From positions 62,001 through 126,000 of the forward strand of contig SVLQ01000007.1 in the NCBI GenBank assembly GCA_015067825.1: DNA of 64,000 nucleotides, read 5' to 3'. The notes below the pieces were generated by a model that was not told the DNA's origin, did not search any database, and worked only from the letters and a program-made list of their open reading frames with translations. Positions 1 through 6,370 of this stretch are shown here, in pieces; position 1 is the first letter of the stretch, and every line of letters starts with the position of its first letter. Source of the stretch: Oscillospiraceae bacterium. Its GTDB lineage: Bacteria; Bacillota; Clostridia; Oscillospirales; QAMX01. Both the position numbers and the translations under genes were made by a program.

Positions 1-2
1 TC

Positions 3-467
3 GTCGGCGGCGTCGAATCCAACGCCCACTATAAGGCCGTCTGTGCCTATGCCGAAAGCCATGGCGCGGGTGTCATCCCGGTCTGCGCGCAGATCGAATC
101 GGAGCTTGCGGGCATGGAAGAAGAAGACAAGCTGATGTTTTTGGAAGAGCTCGGTCTTGAACGGAGCGGCCTTGACCGCCTGATCACCGCCTCCTACGAT
201 CTGCTCGGTCTGATCTCGTACCTGACCGCCGGCAAGCCCGAAGTCCGCGCATGGACGATCCGCAAGGGCACCAAAGCGCCGCAGGCCGCCGGTGTTATTC
301 ACTCCGATTTCGAACGCGGCTTCATCCGCGCCGAAGTCGTCGCCTTTGACGATCTGATCGCCTCCGGCTCGCTGGCCGCGGCCAAGGAAAAGGGCCTCGT
401 CAGAAGCGAAGGCAAGGAGTACGTCATGCGCGACGGCGACGTCGTGCTGTTCCGCTTCAACGTTTAA
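3..467 (+). CDS. ychF: Ribosome-binding ATPase YchF, C-terminal part (5' end outside window)
   Basis: The reading frame is open from the window edge and ends at TAA. The visible 154 residues match the end of YchF/EngD, a TRAFAC-class ATPase that binds ribosomes: a helical stretch (SNAHYKAVCAYAESHG), the IPVCAQIESELAGM segment, and a C-terminal TGS-like domain with LISYLTAGKPEVRAWTIRKG and a GVIHSDFERGFIRAEVV stretch. The nucleotide-binding domain lies upstream and is not in view. No frame damage is seen. The next gene starts 16 bases downstream in the same direction, so the two may be cotranscribed. Confidence 0.93.
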   Translation, partial: VGGVESNAHYKAVCAYAESHGAGVIPVCAQIESELAGMEEEDKLMFLEELGLERSGLDRLITASYDLLGLISYLTAGKPEVRAWTIRKGTKAPQAAGVIHSDFERGFIRAEVVAFDDLIASGSLAAAKEKGLVRSEGKEYVMRDGDVVLFRFNV

Positions 468-483
468 CGGGAGGGGATCACCT

Positions 484-1218
484 ATGGCGGAAGCTATGCA
501 GCCGGTAGAGAAGCGCGTTGGGCGCGTCGGTCTGATCGACGCCGCACGCGGTCTGTCGATCCTTCTGATGGTCGTCTATCATCTGTGCTTCGACCTCTAT
601 CAATCCGGCTACATCAGCAGCTCGCTGATGTATGCGCCGCTGGTCAATTTCCTGCAGGTATTGTTCGCCTCGCTGTTTATCCTGATGAGCGGGATCTCCT
701 GCCGCTTTTCGCGCAATAACCTCAAACGCGGGATCCTGATGTTTCTTGCGGGCATGGCGGTCACCGCCGTGACCTATTTCTACGACCAATCGTTGATGGT
801 CCGTTTCGGAATTCTCCATTTCCTCGGCGTTGCGGCGATTTTCTTCGCGCTGGTCGGCAAATCGCTCGATAAGCTGCTGCCGTCGTTTGTCGCGCCGATC
901 GTCTATCTGGTCGGTGCGGTCGCCACGTGGACGATCCCGGATCGCACCTACGACGTCGAGTGGCTCTGGATGTTCGGCTTCCGCTCGCCGGAATTTTTCT
1001 CGTCCGATTATTTCCCGATCCTCCCGAACATCTTCGTCTACCTGTTCGGCACGTGGCTCGGCACCTATATCGCCGCCGGTCGTTTTCCGCAATGGTTCTA
1101 CCGTCTGCGCCTGAAACCGCTCGAATGGATCGGCCGCAAAACGATCTGGGTCTACCTCGTCCACCAGCCGCTGTGCATCGGTATCGTCTGGGTGGTAAAT
1201 CAAATTGCATCGATTTGA
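484..1218 (+). CDS. Polytopic membrane protein, DUF1624 / heparan-alpha-glucosaminide N-acetyltransferase-like
   Basis: 244 residues. The ATG follows GGGAGGGG at good spacing. The N-terminus reads RVGLIDAARGLSILLMVVYH, the acyltransferase-like opening of the DUF1624/HGSNAT family, followed by about seven hydrophobic segments and a late IWVYLVHQP motif typical of the last membrane helix. Family members are thought to move acyl groups across the membrane to sugars; the substrate here is unknown. The stop codon lies inside the first copy of the repeat that starts at 1211, so the last three residues are repeat-derived and the original C-terminus may have been replaced. Confidence 0.8.
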   Translation: MAEAMQPVEKRVGRVGLIDAARGLSILLMVVYHLCFDLYQSGYISSSLMYAPLVNFLQVLFASLFILMSGISCRFSRNNLKRGILMFLAGMAVTAVTYFYDQSLMVRFGILHFLGVAAIFFALVGKSLDKLLPSFVAPIVYLVGAVATWTIPDRTYDVEWLWMFGFRSPEFFSSDYFPILPNIFVYLFGTWLGTYIAAGRFPQWFYRLRLKPLEWIGRKTIWVYLVHQPLCIGIVWVVNQIASI

Positions 1219-1329
1219 AAACTGTGTTTTCAAATCGGGTCCGCTGCGGCGGGGGTTCTCACGCGCTGATCCCCGCCGACAAAATCTACGATTTCGTCGG
1301 CTCCTCTCGGCGCGTGGACGAGCTTTTAG
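1211..1329 (+). repeat. Hairpin repeat family, copy 1 (short)
   Basis: A 119-base unit followed directly by a second copy. It begins with a stem of GATTTGAAAAC and GTTTTCAAATC, continues through a GC-rich section, and includes GCCGACAAAATC pairing imperfectly with GATTTCGTCGGC. It lacks the terminal section present in copy 2. It provides the stop codon of the preceding membrane-protein gene. Confidence 0.85.
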
Positions 1330-1495
1330 CGATTTGGAAACTGCGTTTCCAAACCGGGGCCGCTGCGGCGGGGGTTCTCACGCGCTGATCCCCGCCGACA
1401 AAATCTGCGATTTCGTCGGCTCCTCTCGGCGCGTGGACGAGCTTACGCTCGTCTTAGTGGTGTTTTTTCGGCAGCAAAGCCGCCGAAAAAACGAA
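1330..1495 (+). repeat. Hairpin repeat family, copy 2 (full length)
   Basis: Same order of stems as copy 1, with a compensatory A-T to G-C change in the first stem (TTTGGAAAC/GTTTCCAAA). It then continues into a section absent from copy 1 that ends in a long hairpin, GTTTTTTCGGC (1462-1472) with GCCGAAAAAAC (1482-1492). A third copy in the opposite direction lies at 50571-50732 between the decarboxylase genes. No coding capacity is seen. Together the two copies fill the 327-base gap between genes. Confidence 0.85.
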
Positions 1496-1545
1496 GATAG
1501 AAATTTTTAGTTGTCTGGATTTTTTTGGTCGAAAGGAGATCGGTG

Positions 1546-2184
1546 ATGAAACAAAAACCGAAATTCAATCTGTTTTCGCTGGTCAACGACAAAAAAGAGC
1601 GCAAAGGCGGCATCAGCAAGGCGTTGACCGACCTCGACATGGCGCTCTTCCTCTGTGCGTTTTCTGCGATCTTTGGTATCCTGCACTACAGGATTTTTGC
1701 CAATCCCGCCGGTATGAATACCTCGATCTGGGGTTTGATCTTAACGCTGATCTTCTGCACGTTTTGGATCTGGATGGCCTTTTCCGGCGGCCGCTATCTC
1801 CGCAAGGGCTTTTGGATCACGGCGCTTGTGATCTGGGGCATGGCGCTCCTGTGCGCGATCGCCAATTTAAATTCTTTCAAGGTGTTTGAAAACCTGCCGG
1901 GCACGGTCCTGCGCACGATGGCAGGCTACACCGTGCTGATCCTCTCGCTCTTCTTCGCCGCGACCGTTTTCCCAATCCTGCCCGGTATCGGTGCGCTCGG
2001 CTACCTGCATCTCATCACCCCGACCTCGCTGGTCATCATCTGCATCATCGCCATGGTCGTGCAGGCTGCGGCCTTCGCCTGCGGCTGGCAGTATCAGAAA
2101 AAATACGTTGCCCGTCAGCGGATCCGGAAAAATCCCGCCGACGTGATGCGGCAGCAAAATTTTGATATCGACCTAAAAGGCTGA
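1546..2184 (+). CDS. Membrane protein of unknown function
   Basis: 212 residues from the ATG at 1546, which follows AAAGGAGAT; an upstream in-frame TTG has no ribosome-binding site. About five hydrophobic segments are visible (for example ALFLCAFSAIFGILHY, LILTLIFCTFWIWMAF, ALVIWGMALLCAIA, VLILSLFFAATVFPIL and LVIICIIAMVVQAAAFACG). The N-terminus is basic and cytoplasm-like, and so is the tail (YQKKYVARQRIRKNPADVM). No catalytic motif is recognised. It follows the hairpin repeats and could be read from upstream. Confidence 0.7.
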   Translation: MKQKPKFNLFSLVNDKKERKGGISKALTDLDMALFLCAFSAIFGILHYRIFANPAGMNTSIWGLILTLIFCTFWIWMAFSGGRYLRKGFWITALVIWGMALLCAIANLNSFKVFENLPGTVLRTMAGYTVLILSLFFAATVFPILPGIGALGYLHLITPTSLVIICIIAMVVQAAAFACGWQYQKKYVARQRIRKNPADVMRQQNFDIDLKG

Positions 2185-2236
2185 TTTCCTTTTGATTGCT
2201 TTTGTATCAAAAAGAACAGGTTTCTGTGAAAAAAAG

Positions 2237-2284
2237 TTGACAAATACCGCGCTTTCTGCTATACTGAAAACAGAAGGCGCGGTA
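2237..2284 (+). promoter_or_regulatory. Sigma-A promoter overlapped by a 14-base inverted repeat
   Basis: TTGACA (2237-2242), a 17-base spacer and TATACT (2260-2265). An inverted repeat with arms at 2245-2258 and 2271-2284 (13 of 14 pairs) brackets the -10 box, so it could be an operator or a hairpin at the transcript 5' end. Confidence 0.75.
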
Positions 2285-2310
2285 ATTTTTCGTGACTGAA
2301 AACGCCCGCG

Positions 2311-2403
2311 CTTGTCGGCCGTCTGAGATCGGTTTATCGCCTATCCTCCGACCGTAGATGAGAGCAGCGCGGTGCCGACAAGTACGGCTCTGCGCTGTTT
2401 TTT
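2311..2403 (+). promoter_or_regulatory. Structured leader with mutually exclusive stem and terminator (class unknown)
   Basis: CTTGTCGGC (2311-2319) pairs perfectly with GCCGACAAG (2374-2382). That second strand lies inside a separate intrinsic terminator: CAGCGC (2365-2370) with GCGCTG (2392-2397), an inner GCC/GGC pair, then six T. The two folds cannot form fully together, which is the usual layout of a transcriptional riboswitch or attenuator. No known aptamer consensus was recognised and no leader peptide was seen. Confidence 0.55.
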
Positions 2404-2441
2404 GGTATTGCCGAGTGACGATGTGAAAGGAGATGTTATCT

Positions 2442-3518
2442 GTGAAAAAGCTCGTGATTTGTTTGTTTTCCTGCCTGCTCTGTTTTTCGTGCCTGCTTCC
2501 CGCGGTTGCGGCAGAGCCCGAACGCGAACTGACGGAGATCGAAGCGGTCTACGCCGACGTGCTCGCGCGCTACGGCCAAAATATCGCCGTAACCGGGATC
2601 CAATGCGGCCCGGATGAAGTAACCGTTCATATCAGCCCTTTAGTACGATGGATGTATGTAGATGCCGAAGAAGAACGCTACGGGGGCATGGTGAATCTTC
2701 GTTCGACATGGGATGGTTGGGTGGATTTTGGCAGGATCTATCGGTATGATCTCTACGGAAACGGCATTCCGCGGTGTTATCCGGAGAATATTTCTTTCGA
2801 GTTGTTTGTGTTGGTATCTGCTGCTTCGCTGGTATTGCTACTCGTGACTTTTGGCACGATTGGTTTGGTGCGCTTCTTGCGGCGGCGGATCAAGAAACTG
2901 CCGAAACCGACGGGCAAAAGGGTTTTGCGAACCGTGTTTCTCTGCAGCCTTGGCGGTTGGGTACTTGCCGTGGCGGCAACGACTGCGATTTGGTCGTGGT
3001 CGCGCCCGTCGGATGAAGAGCTCCTCAACGAACGGATTTACCAGTACGATGATACAACGCGCATCATCGGTTTCGACGGTGATATGCAGCCGTATTCCGC
3101 GGAGTATCTGAACAGAGTAATCTCTCTGACCGGCCGCCACGAAACGAAAATCGAAATCCTGAGAAAGATCATGGAAAAATATGACTTCCTGATCAATACC
3201 GAAGAGCTGAAAGCTGTGACGGATGCCTATCTTTCTTTCTATCAATTGCGTGCGGCAGAAGCGGAACAGACCTTAGAGGAGTATTTGACTGCTGTGGGAA
3301 AACCGCTTGCCATCGATGGGGAAACGACACTGTACAGCGAGCGAAGCCGGCTGTTCTACCACGCGATGATGGCTCGCGAAATTGCCGCTTATGAGGGGAT
3401 CACCGTGACGGAGGCAGACCTCGCCGCATTTGCCGGTGAAGAACCGTTGTACGCCGAGGATAGCGCCTACGTGACCGTCGTCGGCGACTATCTCTTGAGT
3501 CTCGTCGGCATCCCGTAA
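2442..3518 (+). CDS. Signal-peptide-bearing membrane protein of unknown function
   Basis: 358 residues from GTG at 2442, chosen because AAAGGAG sits about nine bases upstream; the in-frame ATG at 2433 touches the ribosome-binding site. The N-terminus is a signal peptide (KKLVICLFSCLLCFSCLLPAVAA). Two membrane segments follow in the middle (LFVLVSAASLVLLLVTFGTIG and VFLCSLGGWVLAVAATTAIW), separated by a basic loop. The last 160 residues are charged and helical, without a recognised domain. The gene sits alone behind the structured leader at 2311-2403, so its expression is probably set by early termination. Confidence 0.7.
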   Translation: MKKLVICLFSCLLCFSCLLPAVAAEPERELTEIEAVYADVLARYGQNIAVTGIQCGPDEVTVHISPLVRWMYVDAEEERYGGMVNLRSTWDGWVDFGRIYRYDLYGNGIPRCYPENISFELFVLVSAASLVLLLVTFGTIGLVRFLRRRIKKLPKPTGKRVLRTVFLCSLGGWVLAVAATTAIWSWSRPSDEELLNERIYQYDDTTRIIGFDGDMQPYSAEYLNRVISLTGRHETKIEILRKIMEKYDFLINTEELKAVTDAYLSFYQLRAAEAEQTLEEYLTAVGKPLAIDGETTLYSERSRLFYHAMMAREIAAYEGITVTEADLAAFAGEEPLYAEDSAYVTVVGDYLLSLVGIP

Positions 3519-3531
3519 GAGAAGCAAAACG

Positions 3532-3569
3532 AAATCGCCCGATGGAAAGTTCCATCGGGCGATTTTTTT
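3532..3569. terminator. Bidirectional intrinsic terminator
   Basis: A 16-base perfect stem (AAATCGCCCGATGGAA with its complement) followed by T on the plus strand and preceded by A, between convergent genes. Confidence 0.85.
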
Positions 3570-3575
3570 GGGTAT

Positions 3576-5777
3576 TTACTTTTTCTTGTCCGGGAGCGAA
3601 TCGGCCGTGGCCATTTTCGTTGTCTGGCGCTGGGCCATAACGAGGCGGTAGTAAACGCCTTGTTTTTCCATCAGCTCGTCGTGAGGTCCCATTTCGGCGA
3701 CCTTGCCCTTGTCGATGCACAAAAGCTTCGTCGCGTGGCGCAGGGTCGAGAGACGGTGGGCGATGGCGAAGGTCGTGCGGCCCTTGACGAGGCGCTCAAG
3801 CGCTTCCTGGATCAGATGCTCGGTTTCGGTGTCGAGCGCGGCGGTCGCTTCGTCGAGGATCAGGATCGTCGGATTTCTGAGCACCGCGCGGGCGATGGCG
3901 ATGCGCTGGCGTTCACCGCCCGACATCGTGTAGCCGTTTTCACCGATCTTGGTGTTGTAGCCGTCGGGTAGCTTGATGATAAATTCGTGGGCGTTGGCGA
4001 TCTTGGTCGCCGCGAAGATCTCTTCGGGCAGCGCGCCCGGCTTGGCGTAGGCGATGTTATCGTAGATCGTACCGGCGAAGAGGAAGGTCTCCTGGAACAC
4101 GATGCCGATGTTCTCGCGCAGCGTCTGCTGCGGGATATCGCGCACGTCGTGGCCGTCGATCAAAATGCGGCCGCCGGTGACGTCGTAAAAGCGCATGATC
4201 AGGTTGATCAGCGTCGATTTGCCGACGCCCGAGGGACCAACGACACCGATCATTTCGCCGGGGTGGATGTCGAAGCTGATGCCCTTGATAACCGGTTCGT
4301 AGCTGTTGTAGCCAAAGTAAACGTCCTCAAAGCGGATGTGGCCCTTGATCTCGATCGGTTCGGGTTCTTCCTTGTCTTCAACATCCTGCTCTTCGTCGAG
4401 AATCTCGAAGAGCTTGGCCGACGAGGTGAAGAAGGCGGTGAGCTGCTGCGGCAGCAGGGTGAGGGTATTGAGCGGGGAGTAGATGTAGCCGAGGAAGGAG
4501 GTGAACTGGATCAGTTCACCGACGGTCATCTGGCCGCCGATGACGTTCTGACCGCCGAAGTAGAGGATGATGAACTCGCCGAAGCCCATGACGAAGATCA
4601 GCGTCGGGCTCAGCACGGCCCACAGCTTTTCGTTGGAGGCCATCACTTCGGAGTGCTTTTTGGAAACCTTCTGGTATTTTTCAACTTCCTGTTTTTCCGT
4701 ACCGAAGCTCTTGACGACGCGGATACCGCGGATGATGTCGTAGAGGATCGAGTTGGAGCGCGAACCCCAGCGCCAAAGGCTTTCGTTTTTCAGACGAATC
4801 ACGCGGCGCACCGTGACGATGAGCAATCCGGCAAACGGCACGGGCAGATATGCCCACAGTGTCAGCCGCCAGTTGACGCAGAACATGATGATCGTAACGA
4901 CCACCAGCGTGATGACCTGCAGCATGATCGACTGCAGCGTGCCGGTGATGAAGCCCTGAACGGCGGCCGTATCGTTGGTAATGCGGTTCATCAGGTCACC
5001 GGGGGTGCGCTTGGAGATCGAGTTGACGCTCATTGCCTGTACCTTTGCGTAAGCGGCGATACGCAGGTCGTTGGAGAACGAGTTACCAACGCGCACACTT
5101 CGGCGGTTGGCGTAGATGGAAATAAACGTGCTGGAAACGTAGCAGACAAACAGCGCCACGACCAAGAGGATCGCCTGGTAAAGCGGCCCTTGCTGCGGAG
5201 CGAGGTAATCGTCGATCAGGATGCGGTTGATGATCGGCGTGGAGATCGAGATGCCGCTGGAGATGATGTAGAGCGAGATGACGAAGATCATCGTCGGCAG
5301 ATACGGCTTGAGCATCTTGAACATCTTGCCGAAAACCGAACCCTTCTTTGAGCAGAAGGGGCAGATGTTCGATCCTTGGATCAAACGGCGGCCGCATTTG
5401 AAGCAGACACGCTCGTTTTCGTCGTTGTCTTCGATCCAAACATTGTGTGTCTGGTGGATCTTCATCGCGCGCGAAAGCTCGGCAAAACGCTCGGAGTGCT
5501 TGCGCGAGAAGAGCGCGATCAGGTACGGCTCACCGCCGTTGACCTCCGCCACGAATTCGGCACAGCCGACGCCAAGGTGGATCGTCAGCTCGCTGAGCTC
5601 GGAAACGTCGATCTTTTGCAGCAGCACGTCGCCCGCGTAGGTACGGATCTCGTTGCCGACGATGGCGACGGTACCGTCGCAGGGGGCACCGTTGAAATCC
5701 ATATCGCAGGGGATGCAGTAGACGGCCTCGGCCAGCGCTTCCCGCAAGGCCTCCGGCGGATCAAATTTCAGTCTCAT
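3576..5777 (-). CDS. ABC exporter, membrane domain fused to ATPase, with N-terminal zinc ribbon
   Basis: 733 residues. Residues 1-120 form a soluble domain of unknown function. A four-cysteine zinc ribbon follows at about 125-142 (CFKCGRR ... CPFC), then a six-helix ABC exporter membrane domain (about 155-430) and a nucleotide-binding domain with Walker A GPSGVGKST, signature MSGGERQRIAIARA and Walker B ILILDEATAALD. This is a half-transporter of the MsbA/LmrA type. It is the last gene of a three-gene operon with a DUF1854 protein and a second, similar ABC exporter; the two probably work as a heterodimer. NCBI family names link such ABC/DUF1854 pairs to cyanophycin metabolism in proteobacteria, but no cyanophycin gene is in view, so the substrate is open. 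Confidence 0.88.
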   Translation of the reverse strand: MRLKFDPPEALREALAEAVYCIPCDMDFNGAPCDGTVAIVGNEIRTYAGDVLLQKIDVSELSELTIHLGVGCAEFVAEVNGGEPYLIALFSRKHSERFAELSRAMKIHQTHNVWIEDNDENERVCFKCGRRLIQGSNICPFCSKKGSVFGKMFKMLKPYLPTMIFVISLYIISSGISISTPIINRILIDDYLAPQQGPLYQAILLVVALFVCYVSSTFISIYANRRSVRVGNSFSNDLRIAAYAKVQAMSVNSISKRTPGDLMNRITNDTAAVQGFITGTLQSIMLQVITLVVVTIIMFCVNWRLTLWAYLPVPFAGLLIVTVRRVIRLKNESLWRWGSRSNSILYDIIRGIRVVKSFGTEKQEVEKYQKVSKKHSEVMASNEKLWAVLSPTLIFVMGFGEFIILYFGGQNVIGGQMTVGELIQFTSFLGYIYSPLNTLTLLPQQLTAFFTSSAKLFEILDEEQDVEDKEEPEPIEIKGHIRFEDVYFGYNSYEPVIKGISFDIHPGEMIGVVGPSGVGKSTLINLIMRFYDVTGGRILIDGHDVRDIPQQTLRENIGIVFQETFLFAGTIYDNIAYAKPGALPEEIFAATKIANAHEFIIKLPDGYNTKIGENGYTMSGGERQRIAIARAVLRNPTILILDEATAALDTETEHLIQEALERLVKGRTTFAIAHRLSTLRHATKLLCIDKGKVAEMGPHDELMEKQGVYYRLVMAQRQTTKMATADSLPDKKK

Positions 5778-5815
5778 ACACTAAAACCCTTTTCGTCCAA
5801 AATTTCGCGGAGAGA

Positions 5816-6337
5816 TCAGAGCAGATACGGCTCGATGCGCTTGAAGTCCTTGGGCGGCATTTTGGCAACATCGGGGATCTCGTAGCGGTTGCCGTCGACG
5901 TCGACGACAATGATGCGCGTACCGTCATCGAGGCGGCGCAGATTGTGGGTGGCATCACGCAGCGCGAACGATTTGTGGCCGGCGTCGGTCTCGACTTCGA
6001 AGTAGAGGTAACCGAGTTTCGCCTTCAGCGAGGGGATCGCGCTGATCTTCGGGCAGTAGTAGCGCTTTTTGATGACAGACGTCAAAACCTTGACCTGTTC
6101 TTCACTGAACTGGTAGAGCGAACGGATCAGGAAGAGCTCTTTCGAATCCATATCCTGCACGGAAATGTAGTCGTCGGGGAGCTTGAAGGGCATTGCGCGG
6201 TGCAGCTTCAGATTTTCGTAGGTCTCGCCGTCGTAATCGAGGCAGAGAAAGTTATCGTATTTGATGTAGAATCTTGCTTTTGCCGGGTCGAGGTAGTTGA
6301 CGCCGGCCAGACTTTCGATCGAAATTCTGTTTTCCAT
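5816..6337 (-). CDS. DUF1854 family protein
   Basis: 173 residues with a good ribosome-binding site (GGAGGTACG). The sequence matches DUF1854: LKLHRAMPFKLPDDYISVQD, then a stretch with RRYYCPKI-like and LRRLDDGTRIIVVDVDGNRYEI segments. It has no signal peptide or membrane helix, so it is cytoplasmic. It lies between two ABC exporter genes with gaps of about 35 to 40 bases, so it probably is a regulatory or assembly partner of the pair. Its biochemical role is unknown. Confidence 0.8.
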   Translation of the reverse strand: MENRISIESLAGVNYLDPAKARFYIKYDNFLCLDYDGETYENLKLHRAMPFKLPDDYISVQDMDSKELFLIRSLYQFSEEQVKVLTSVIKKRYYCPKISAIPSLKAKLGYLYFEVETDAGHKSFALRDATHNLRRLDDGTRIIVVDVDGNRYEIPDVAKMPPKDFKRIEPYLL

Positions 6338-6370
6338 AAAATCGTACCTCCGTAAAACGCGCCGTCAGGC

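Noticed and set aside
3987-5351. Long plus-strand open frame (about 450 codons) opposite the ABC exporter
   Set aside because: It is the antisense shadow of a clear ABC exporter; the product is rich in Asp, Arg and His, lacks domains and a ribosome-binding site.
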